Below, piece by piece: positions 57,127 to 64,000 of a stretch of 64,000 nucleotides of DNA. Location: the NCBI RefSeq assembly GCF_003946395.1, contig NZ_RHNZ01000009.1, positions 1-64,000 on the forward strand. Direction: 5' to 3'. The stretch's first letter is position 1. Every line of letters begins with the position of its first letter. The notes beneath the pieces are model-generated. The model did not search any database and was not told the DNA's origin. It saw only the letters and a list, made by a program, of their open reading frames with translations. Made by a program: the position numbers and the translations under genes. Origin of the DNA: Levilactobacillus fuyuanensis (GTDB lineage Bacteria; Bacillota; Bacilli; Lactobacillales; Lactobacillaceae).

Positions 57127-57271
57127 CGGTCAGCGTTACAGAATAGGCCTACACTGATTACTAATGTAAAAATGCTGGAATTGGTGTCAGTGTTTGCGAG
57201 ATGTTTAACGTTTCTTAATGCCTTGGGGCGCTTATCTAAGGCTATGAGTTGATTGAACTAATAGTTGCGGT

Positions 57272-57478
57272 TTATTTGTAAGTAGGATGATAATCTTTGC
57301 TGGCAAGTGATAGCTTTGTTGTGACGCCATTGTAGGTGAAGATAACGGGGCCACAATGACTTGTATTATCGACAACATAGCCGAAACGTGTTCCAGCAGG
57401 CAGCCAGTTGCGCTTAACCCCATCAGGTACAAAATCCAGGCCCGGGATTTTCCACCTGATAGCGTTAATGCTCGCCGG
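57272..57478 (-). pseudogene. C-terminal remnant of an unidentified gene
   Basis: A minus-strand frame of 68 codons, open from a stop codon at its left (5') side to TAA, with no start codon or ribosome site. Its translation reads like a real protein: NWLPAGTRFGYVVDNTSH, CGPVIFTYNGVTTK, SLASKDYHPTYK. The Gly/Tyr/Thr-rich beta-like character suggests the end of a secreted or surface protein. I cannot name the family. A longer overlapping frame that reaches into folC is a shadow. The rest of 57127-57540 shows no other gene. Confidence 0.4.
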
Positions 57479-57552
57479 CTAGACGCCTGCTTCCACACTC
57501 TGGGGAAATCTGCTACACTAAGAAACAGTGACGCAAGCGGGAGGTTTTCATT

Positions 57553-58872
57553 TTGGTAGAAACGTATGCTGAAGCCCTGCAGTTCATTCACGGTCGGGAC
57601 CGCTTCAAGAAGAAGCCGACACTGGACCGGATGCGGCAGTTTATGCACATTCTGGGTGACCCGCAGGAAAAGTTAAGTATGATTCACGTTGCCGGTACCA
57701 ACGGCAAAGGGTCCACAGTGGCCTTTTTACGGGACATGTTCATGGCCGAGGGCCAGACGGTGGGGACCTTTACCTCGCCATTCATTACCCGGTTCAATGA
57801 GCGGATCAGTACGGATGGTCAGCCCATCAGTGACACGGATCTGGTGGCTATGGTTAATCGGATTCAACCCGTGGTGGCCCGGCTGGACGAGGAGCTCGCC
57901 GAAGAGGGACCGACTGAATTTGAAATCGATACGGCCTTGATGTTCTGCTACTTCGCCAGCCATCCAGTGGATATTGTCGTGGTCGAGGTTGGCCTCGGTG
58001 GTCTATATGATTCGACCAATATTATCACGCCGGCTGTCTCGGTCATCACGACGATTGGCATGGATCACATGAAGATTTTAGGGGATACGATTCCTAAGAT
58101 TGCCACGCAGAAGGCCGGCATCATTAAGTCTGGCGTGCCGGTAGTTTGTGGACGCTTGACGGCGGATGCACTGGCCGTCATGGACCAGACTGCTAGTGAG
58201 AAGCAGACCGACGTTCGTGCATTAGGTCGCGATTTTACGGTGAAAAATCAACCCGAGTCTGGTTGGGGCGAACGGTTCGCCTACACCTGGGGAGATCATC
58301 GCTGGCGGCATTTGGAGATTGACCTGTTGGGACAGTATCAAATTGACAATGCGGCCACCGCACTCACGGCCTTCATCACGTATCATCAGGTCCGGCATTT
58401 GCCGCTCGATATTGCGGAGATTCGCGAAGGCTTGAAGCATACGGCGTGGCCTGGGCGTTTTGAACGTTTGAATGATGAACCCTTGATTGCCATTGATGGG
58501 GCCCATAATGAGCCCGCCATGGTGGAAATGGCGCAGCTGTTGCGGCAACACTTTGCCCAACAGGATATTACGATTATTCTGGCGGTGTTGGCGGATAAGC
58601 AGTATGACCAGATGGTGAAGACGCTACTGCACGTGCGTAACGTCCACATTATCGTGACCCAATTTCAGGGCCCCGGTAAACGGGCGGCCGCGACGCCACA
58701 AGCTCTGGAGGAGGCGGTGGCCTCTTCCAAGCGCGTGACGATAGCGGACAACTGGCCGAGTGCGCTCAAAACGGCACTGGGTAACATTTCCGGGGACAGT
58801 CTAATTCTGTTGACCGGGTCGCTCTACTTTATTTCAGAAGTTCGGCAATATTTTACGGATTCAGAAAAATAA
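57553..58872 (+). CDS. folC: Folylpolyglutamate synthase / dihydrofolate synthase
   Basis: 439 residues from TTG (GCGGGAGG upstream). Mur-ligase-like fold with P-loop GTNGKGST (48-55), FTSPFITRFNERI and DGAHNEPAM in the C-terminal domain. It adds glutamates to folates to retain them in the cell. It follows valS as in Bacillus and precedes radC. Confidence 0.96.
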   Translation: MVETYAEALQFIHGRDRFKKKPTLDRMRQFMHILGDPQEKLSMIHVAGTNGKGSTVAFLRDMFMAEGQTVGTFTSPFITRFNERISTDGQPISDTDLVAMVNRIQPVVARLDEELAEEGPTEFEIDTALMFCYFASHPVDIVVVEVGLGGLYDSTNIITPAVSVITTIGMDHMKILGDTIPKIATQKAGIIKSGVPVVCGRLTADALAVMDQTASEKQTDVRALGRDFTVKNQPESGWGERFAYTWGDHRWRHLEIDLLGQYQIDNAATALTAFITYHQVRHLPLDIAEIREGLKHTAWPGRFERLNDEPLIAIDGAHNEPAMVEMAQLLRQHFAQQDITIILAVLADKQYDQMVKTLLHVRNVHIIVTQFQGPGKRAAATPQALEEAVASSKRVTIADNWPSALKTALGNISGDSLILLTGSLYFISEVRQYFTDSEK

Positions 58873-58915
58873 ATCAGCTTTTTTTACGGAGTTAGTCTGT
58901 AAGGGAGCTGAGAAT

Positions 58916-59581
58916 ATGCGACGAGAGAGAATTAGTAGTGCCAATGAACGACAGCTGGTCGGTCGGGTCCTTCGCGGGCTGGGACTGTCGGCCGCGAGCG
59001 AATGTGACCGGTTCTTCCAGTATTTTCACAGCGTGGCCAATCTACGGTATGCCAGCCAGCAACAGTGTGACCGCTACGTGCGGGGCAGGCGAGAACGGCG
59101 AGCATTGCTAACGGCAATCGACCTGGGCCGTTGGGCGCAACGGGCACCGCGGCAGATCTACGGTGAGGTCGTGGCGAGTAGTCAGATTGGTGAGAGTTTG
59201 ATGGATGATTTACGCTATGCCCCGCAGGAATGCTTGGAGGTCTTGGCGTTGGATACCAAGCATCAGGTGATTGACCGACAGACCGTATTTGTAGGAACGC
59301 TGGACAATTGCCCGGTTCATCCCCGTGAGATTTTTCGCCTGGCCATCCTAACTGGTGCGGCAGCCATTGTCGTGGCGCATAACCATCCCAGTGGTCTAGC
59401 TGATCCCTCACCGAATGATTTGACATTCATGCGCCGGTTGGCCGAGTGCGGTCAATTGATGGGAATTCCGGTGCTCGACGGCTTTGTGATTGGTCTGCGG
59501 ACCTACTTCAGTCTGCGTGAGGCTGGGATTTTACCACTAATTCAGAAGACAAATAAGTCAGAAGGTTTAAAATCTGATTAA
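58916..59581 (+). CDS. radC: RadC-family JAB protein
   Basis: 221 residues. A helical N-terminal part (UPF0758) is followed by an MPN/JAB domain with the metal motif HNHPSGLADPSPND (about 155-168) and the upstream Glu in QECLEVL. The usual LLDHIIIG segment reads VLDGFVIG here, with Gly in place of His. Despite its name the family is not shown to act in DNA repair. AAGGGAG precedes the ATG. The folC-radC-mreB order is typical of Firmicutes. Confidence 0.92.
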   Translation: MRRERISSANERQLVGRVLRGLGLSAASECDRFFQYFHSVANLRYASQQQCDRYVRGRRERRALLTAIDLGRWAQRAPRQIYGEVVASSQIGESLMDDLRYAPQECLEVLALDTKHQVIDRQTVFVGTLDNCPVHPREIFRLAILTGAAAIVVAHNHPSGLADPSPNDLTFMRRLAECGQLMGIPVLDGFVIGLRTYFSLREAGILPLIQKTNKSEGLKSD

Positions 59582-59659
59582 AATCGGTTTTACCTATTTC
59601 TTTCTCGTTAAAAGTTCGGTATTCTTGACATTGACGACGTGTTCTCACGTAGATAGGTA

Positions 59660-59668
59660 TGTTATAAT
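59660..59668 (+). promoter_or_regulatory. Extended -10 promoter of the mreBCD-minCD cluster
   Basis: TGTTATAAT, a perfect -10 with TG extension, 66 bases before the mreB GTG. Two TTGAC-type boxes at 59625-59636 lie too far upstream (26 bp or more) to be its -35. Confidence 0.6.
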
Positions 59669-59734
59669 ACGTCTATCAATGAATAAGACAAAAAAACTAT
59701 AAATGTTTTGTTGACAATGAAGGGATGAAACACA

Positions 59735-60739
59735 GTGTTCGGATTAGGAACGAAAAATATTGGAATCGATCTTGGTACTGCCAATACAATTGTGTATGTT
59801 GACGGTAAAGGAATCGTTCTACGCGAACCTTCTGTTGTCGCCAAGAACACAAAGAGTGGGGAAATTGTGTCCGTTGGTGAAGACGCTCGCGCAATGATCG
59901 GCCGTACGCCGGCTAGTATCGTTGCCATTCGGCCCATGAAAGACGGGGTTATCGCGGATTATGATACGACTGTTGCCATGATGAAGTACTTCATCGAAAA
60001 GACGGTCGGTAAGTCTAGCGGCAAGCCCTACGTTATGGTTTGTGTGCCAAGCGGTGTAACGGAAGTTGAAAAGCGGGCGGTTATTGACGCGACCCGTGTT
60101 GCAGGTGCTCGTGACGCTTACGTCATCGAAGAACCATTTGCTGCGGCCATTGGTGCCGGGTTACCCGTCATGGATCCAACCGGTAGTATGGTTGTTGACA
60201 TGGGTGGTGGGACAACCGACGTGGCAACGATTTCCCTTGGGGGTATCGTTTCCAGTCGTTCCATTCGAGTAGCTGGTGACAAGTTGGATGATGCGATTGC
60301 GACTTATGTGCGGTCAAACTTCAACCTGTTGATTGGTGAACGAACTGCTGAAAAGTTGAAGATGGACATTGGTTCAGCTTCAATCGAAGACGCTGACAAG
60401 ATCGAAGGCGCTACGATTCGTGGACGTGACTTGGTATCCGGGTTACCTAAGGCAGTGGAAGTTTCCGCTGTTGACGTAGCTAAGGCTATTCAAGAACCCG
60501 TTCAAGACGTGATCACCGCGATCAAGGAAACCTTGGAAGAAACGTCACCAGAAATTGCTGCTGATGTGATTGATCACGGTATCGTGTTGACTGGTGGGGG
60601 TGCCTTACTGAAGAACCTGTCAGAAGTCATCGCAGAAGCAACCAAAGTTCCAGTGTCTATCGCCAACGATCCTCTGGATTGTGTGGCAGCTGGTACCGGT
60701 GAATCATTAAAGAGTATCGATGTCATGAAGAAAAAATAG
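59735..60739 (+). CDS. mreB: Rod-shape actin MreB
   Basis: 334 residues from GTG (GAAGGGATG upstream). Actin-family motifs: [30 protein letters not shown], and [11 protein letters not shown]; the segment [15 protein letters not shown] is canonical for MreB. It forms membrane-bound filaments that organise the elongasome together with MreC, MreD and RodA. Paralogue of the gene at 30797. Confidence 0.97.
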   Translation: MFGLGTKNIGIDLGTANTIVYVDGKGIVLREPSVVAKNTKSGEIVSVGEDARAMIGRTPASIVAIRPMKDGVIADYDTTVAMMKYFIEKTVGKSSGKPYVMVCVPSGVTEVEKRAVIDATRVAGARDAYVIEEPFAAAIGAGLPVMDPTGSMVVDMGGGTTDVATISLGGIVSSRSIRVAGDKLDDAIATYVRSNFNLLIGERTAEKLKMDIGSASIEDADKIEGATIRGRDLVSGLPKAVEVSAVDVAKAIQEPVQDVITAIKETLEETSPEIAADVIDHGIVLTGGGALLKNLSEVIAEATKVPVSIANDPLDCVAAGTGESLKSIDVMKKK

Positions 60740-60744
60740 GGACT

Positions 60745-60774
60745 AGCGGGAAGGCAGCTTCCCGCTTCTTTATT
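60745..60774 (+). terminator. Hairpin between mreB and mreC
   Basis: AGCGGGAAG and CTTCCCGCT are exact complements around GCAG, followed by TCTTTATT. The weak T tract suggests partial termination, so MreB would be made in excess over MreC and MreD. Confidence 0.65.
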
Positions 60775-60823
60775 GTGACGCCAGTGGCGAGTCCGTGACT
60801 GGCGAACAAGATGGAGGTCAAAC

Positions 60824-61675
60824 ATGCAGAAATTTTCTTTCAATCGGCGACTAGTGATCATCATTGTCTGCTTGATTGTTAGCTTTGCTTTGATGACGGT
60901 GTCCGTAACTATTCGTAACAAGAAGTCCACGCCACCGCTGATTCAGCAGTTCGGGAACGATATTGTCGGGTTAACTGACCGGGTTGTGGCATTGCCAGCG
61001 AATGGATTAAGTGGTTCGGTGAGCGCCATTTCGGAACTATTGAACACGTATCAGGAAAACCAGCAATTAAAGAAGCAGGTTAGTGAGCTCGCCCAGACCA
61101 AGGTCCGCGACCAAACCTTAGCTAAGGAAAACAAGCAATTAAAGCAACAGATTAAGTTAAACGATTCATTAACGGATTATACAGCCATCAGTGCCGCTGT
61201 CATCACCCGGACGCCATCATCATGGCAGAACCAAGTGGTGATCAACAAGGGTTCTTCGGCCGGTGTGGTCAAGAACATGCCCGTTATGTCCGGGTCCGGC
61301 TTGGTTGGTCGGGTCGCTGAAGTCAACAAGACCAATTCAAAGGTTGAATTGATCACCGACAACAACGACTCTGCGAACCGGTTCGCCGTGTCGATCACGA
61401 CGAAGGCCGGTAAGACGGTCAACGGGGTTCTGAGTGGCTACAAGTCTGCGACGGGTCAAATCGTCATGGACAACTTGACGACTAAGTCTAAGATCAGTAA
61501 AGGCGATAAGGTCGTGACCAGTGGTCTTGGTGGCGTGACGCCGAAGGGCTTATTCGTTGGAACAGTGGCCAAATCGGTCGGTTCCGATTATGGGCTGTCT
61601 ACGAAGCTGTATATTACGCCGGCAACTGATTTGAGCGACCTGAACATTGTGACGGTTGCGGTTACGAAACAGTAA
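60824..61675 (+). CDS. mreC: Rod-shape protein MreC
   Basis: 283 residues: short cytoplasmic start, one membrane helix (about 9-28), a coiled coil (about 65-105: ENQQLKKQVSELAQTKV), then the extracytoplasmic beta-barrel part with GSSAGVVKNMPVMSGSGLVGRV in adjoining blocks. It links cytoplasmic MreB to the wall-synthesis enzymes. GGAGG precedes the ATG. Confidence 0.95.
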   Translation: MQKFSFNRRLVIIIVCLIVSFALMTVSVTIRNKKSTPPLIQQFGNDIVGLTDRVVALPANGLSGSVSAISELLNTYQENQQLKKQVSELAQTKVRDQTLAKENKQLKQQIKLNDSLTDYTAISAAVITRTPSSWQNQVVINKGSSAGVVKNMPVMSGSGLVGRVAEVNKTNSKVELITDNNDSANRFAVSITTKAGKTVNGVLSGYKSATGQIVMDNLTTKSKISKGDKVVTSGLGGVTPKGLFVGTVAKSVGSDYGLSTKLYITPATDLSDLNIVTVAVTKQ

Positions 61676-61687
61676 GGGGGCTAAGGC

Positions 61688-62209
61688 GTGTATCGATTAT
61701 CTAAAATGCGTTTTGGCTTCCCAATTGGGCTGTTTCTGCTATTATTTGTTGATGGCAGTGTTAGCCAGGTCTTCAGTCGCCAAATGTTTAATACACCCTC
61801 GGTCATGGTGAGCCACCTGGTGGTTTTATGGCTGGTCTGTGGTGTGTTATTTGAGGAGAACATGGCGATGCCCCTAGTAAAGTGGGCCGCCGTGATTGGG
61901 GCCGTCTTCGACCTCTACTACACGGGGATTTTCGGCGTATACATCTTCGTCTTCCCGTTAGTGGTCTACCTGACCCGCCAACTCGTGAACTATATCAGTC
62001 CGAACTTTTTGAGCGGACTGCTGATCTACTTTATTGACATTACCATCGTCGAAGCTCTGAGCTTCGTGGCCAGTCGCGCCGTCCACATGACGTCGATGTC
62101 TGGCAGCTCATTCTTGGTGAATACTTTGGGACCAACGTTGGCCTTTAATTTGGCCATGTTTGTCATCTTATATTTCCCCATTCGATGGGTGTATAATTGG
62201 TTAAAATAG
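61688..62209 (+). CDS. mreD: Rod-shape protein MreD
   Basis: 173 residues from GTG, almost wholly hydrophobic, with five or six membrane helices. AAGGGGG upstream and 12 bases from mreC. Integral partner of MreC in the elongasome. Confidence 0.93.
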   Translation: MYRLSKMRFGFPIGLFLLLFVDGSVSQVFSRQMFNTPSVMVSHLVVLWLVCGVLFEENMAMPLVKWAAVIGAVFDLYYTGIFGVYIFVFPLVVYLTRQLVNYISPNFLSGLLIYFIDITIVEALSFVASRAVHMTSMSGSSFLVNTLGPTLAFNLAMFVILYFPIRWVYNWLK

Positions 62210-62227
62210 GTGAAGGGAACGAACGCT

Positions 62228-62899
62228 ATGCAAGCTGCCGTATTACGGGGAACGCAAAACGGCTATGATTTGGTGCTCAAACAATCGGCGAGCTTAGACC
62301 AAATCCTAGCCGATCTACGGTCATTATTGGAGAACTTAAACGTGGATCCAACCGCCATGGAGACACCTAAGGTTTCATTGGATGTCTTGACAGAGGATCG
62401 GATCTTAACCGCCGATGAAAAATCACAGATCGAACAACTGGTAGGCAACTACCCGCGTTTTGAAATCCATAAGATTGCGGCCAACGTTATGACCATTGAC
62501 GATGCTATACAGCTTCGTGAACGAGAAAACGTCCACCTTCTGAGTAAGGTGATTCGTAACGGCCAAGAGGTTGCCATGCAAGGGGATGTCCTATTCTTAG
62601 GAACGATTCACGAGGGTGGTAAGCTTCGGACGACCGGAAACATCTTCTGTATGGGGGACGTGAGCGGCATCTTGCAGGCGGGTTATCCCGACGATGAATC
62701 CAAACTGATTATGGGGAATCTTGTGACCGCACAACAGGTCAGAATTGCCGAACAGTTTGACATTATCGAACCAGACCAAGTGGCCGATTCTAGCCAAACC
62801 ATTGCTTACGTCAACGACCTCCATGTGTTGTCGTACGGTAAGCTCAGCGCATTAAAGAAGATCAACCCGAAATTGTACAACCGGATTGGAGGAATTTAG
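62228..62899 (+). CDS. minC: Septum site-determining protein MinC
   Basis: 223 residues from ATG; a GTG six codons upstream overlaps the mreD stop and is less likely. N-terminal FtsZ-inhibiting domain (about 1-100) and C-terminal right-handed beta-helix with GQEVAMQGDVLFLGTIHEGG seen in blocks and GNIFCMGDVSGILQAG. It blocks Z-ring assembly away from midcell when recruited by MinD. Confidence 0.93.
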   Translation: MQAAVLRGTQNGYDLVLKQSASLDQILADLRSLLENLNVDPTAMETPKVSLDVLTEDRILTADEKSQIEQLVGNYPRFEIHKIAANVMTIDDAIQLRERENVHLLSKVIRNGQEVAMQGDVLFLGTIHEGGKLRTTGNIFCMGDVSGILQAGYPDDESKLIMGNLVTAQQVRIAEQFDIIEPDQVADSSQTIAYVNDLHVLSYGKLSALKKINPKLYNRIGGI

Positions 62900-62900
62900 A

Positions 62901-63707
62901 ATGGGAAAAGCAATTGTGATCACCTCTGGTAAGGGTGGTGTGGGTAAAACCACGACCAGTGCCAACATTGGGACGGCGTTAGCCTTGATGGGTAAACGCG
63001 TGTGCCTGATGGACCTGGACATTGGATTACGGAACTTGGACGTGGTCCTGGGACTGGATAACCGAATCATCTACGATATCGTAGACGTTGCCGAAGGGCG
63101 GGCAAAGCTGCCCCAAGCGCTAGTCAAGGACAAGCGTTTTGATGACAAGCTTTACCTGTTACCAGCCGCCCAGAATACGGACAAAACGGCTCTGCAACCC
63201 GACCAGGTCAAAGAGATTGTTGATGAGTTAAAGCCTGAATACGACTATGTTCTGATCGATTGCCCAGCCGGGATCGAACAGGGCTTCATGAACGCCGTAG
63301 CCGGTGCCGACGCCGCCATCGTGGTGACTACACCGGAAATTTCTGCGGTGCGGGATGCCGATCGGGTCGTTGGATTATTGGAACAACATCCGTTGACTGA
63401 AGCACCACGCTTACTGATCAACCGGATTCGGTTGAACATGATGCAAGACGGTTCCATGATGGATATCGATGAGATCACCCATCACTTGGGTATCGAATTG
63501 CTGGGAATCATCGTGGATGACGACGCGGTTATTTCCACGTCTAACCAGGGTGAACCCATCGTCATGCAGACGGAAAACCAAGCGTCACAGGGTTACCGTA
63601 ACGTGGCGCGGCGTTTAGAGGGCCAAACGGTGCCGCTAATGAAGCTTGAACCACAAGAGGAAGACGGCTTCTGGCATAAGGTCAGCAGCTGGTTCCATCG
63701 CGGTTAA
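62901..63707 (+). CDS. minD: Septum site-determining ATPase MinD
   Basis: 268 residues from the ATG behind GGAGG. Deviant Walker A GKGGVGKTT (10-18), NLDVVLGLDNR, IDCPAGIEQGF and a C-terminal amphipathic helix (FWHKVSSWFHRG) for membrane binding. It recruits MinC to the membrane. No minE is visible; Firmicutes use DivIVA instead. Confidence 0.96.
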   Translation: MGKAIVITSGKGGVGKTTTSANIGTALALMGKRVCLMDLDIGLRNLDVVLGLDNRIIYDIVDVAEGRAKLPQALVKDKRFDDKLYLLPAAQNTDKTALQPDQVKEIVDELKPEYDYVLIDCPAGIEQGFMNAVAGADAAIVVTTPEISAVRDADRVVGLLEQHPLTEAPRLLINRIRLNMMQDGSMMDIDEITHHLGIELLGIIVDDDAVISTSNQGEPIVMQTENQASQGYRNVARRLEGQTVPLMKLEPQEEDGFWHKVSSWFHRG

Positions 63708-63738
63708 GCACCGTCCGAATTAAAATTATGAAATGAAC

Positions 63739-63782
63739 GGGGAGTCTTTGGCGACAGTGGTCGTTGAGGGCTTCTTTTTTTG
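63739..63782 (+). terminator. Terminator of the mre-min cluster
   Basis: GGGGAGTCTTTGGCGAC pairs along its length (many wobbles) with GTCGTTGAGGGCTTC, followed by seven T residues. Confidence 0.8.
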
Positions 63783-63799
63783 TTTTACCATTTTGATTG

Positions 63800-64000
63800 G
63801 TTGTGAACGGTCGCCTGCGGCTGCCAGAGATTCTGCCGCTGTGGAGACCGGTTCAAGCCTGGGAGTCGGTCTTGAACCTCGCCTCGAAGCCACAGAAATC
63901 GTGTCTTCAAAGCGTCCAGTCCTGTAGGGTCGGGAAGCCCATCCGTCCCAACAGGACGCCCACGGCTGGCGCCATCTCTGGCCTCCTCCAGCTTTGACTG
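63800..64000 (-). repeat. Dispersed structured element, copy 5 (divergent, at window edge)
   Basis: Minus-orientation copy, running to the end of the window. Closing helix CCAGAGAT/ATCTCTGG and the ends (GGAGGAGGCCAGAGATGGCG and GCGGCAGAATCTCTGGCAGC) match copies 2 and 4. The middle has changed: GTCCTGT/ACAGGAC and GGTTCAAG/CTTGAACC hairpins replace those of the other copies. It begins 18 bases after the minD terminator. Confidence 0.8.

Noticed and set aside
57232-57648. 138-codon minus-strand frame before folC
   Set aside because: It reads into folC antisense; the plausible coding signal in this gap is in a different frame (57272-57478).
63733-63997. Plus-strand frames after minD
   Set aside because: They cover a terminator and repeat copy 5, with no matching ribosome site.

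Overview
The window is chromosomal DNA of a Gram-positive, low-to-mid G+C lactic acid bacterium, most likely a Levilactobacillus or close relative in the Lactobacillaceae. The evidence is the gene content and order: atpBEFHAGDC, then a DUF1146 gene, murA, an mreB-like gene, yidD, DUF2969 and rodA. Other pointers are a D-Ala-D-Lac type Ddl, a murT-gatD pair, an LPXTG adhesin, a MucBP/DUF5776 surface protein, a valS T-box, and 6S RNA beside rarA and usp. The species call is inference. I see no rRNA, prophage, intact insertion sequence or CRISPR array.

Layout. 0-6 kb is an accessory-looking end: two divergent tRNA genes reading G-ending codons (Glu-CTC, Gln-CTG), a 35-residue membrane peptide gene, an LPXTG adhesin, and a cyclic-di-GMP pair. 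The pair is an EAL gene facing a membrane GGDEF gene that is split by an in-frame TAG. 6-11 kb carries a heterodimeric ABC exporter and a serine hydrolase. 11.5-21.8 kb carries murT-gatD (lipid II amidation), tdk-prfA-prmC-tsaC (translation), a surface protein, glyA and upp. 22.1-28.6 kb is the complete F1Fo-ATPase operon behind a structured leader. 29-40 kb is dominated by envelope genes: murA, mbl, yidD, rodA, an SPFH protein, ddl and a membrane glycerophosphodiesterase. An orphan GcvH and an XRE-TPR regulator also lie here.

40.7-48.5 kb carries usp, 6S RNA and rarA, then yueI, yktB and a PerM-type permease. A two-gene AT-rich island (DUF2335) and rpsD with its long leader follow, then a free-methionine sulfoxide reductase. 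48.6-57 kb carries ezrA, the nifS-thiI pair for 4-thiouridine, tpx, and valS under a T-box. 57-64 kb carries a decayed gene fragment, folC, radC, and the shape and division cluster mreB-mreC-mreD-minC-minD.

The most unusual signal is a dispersed, non-coding element of about 200 bp. It is present in five copies (about 9.63, 11.34, 34.06, 50.50 and 63.80 kb) in both orientations, always in gaps just after a gene end. Its helices are kept by paired base changes between copies, which points to selection on structure. One 3' half-copy lies at 35.49 kb. I do not recognise it as a named family.

Together the genes cover cell-wall precursor synthesis and amidation, rod shape and septum placement, ATP synthesis and translation. 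The acquired or variable parts are limited to surface proteins, signalling genes and the DUF2335 island.
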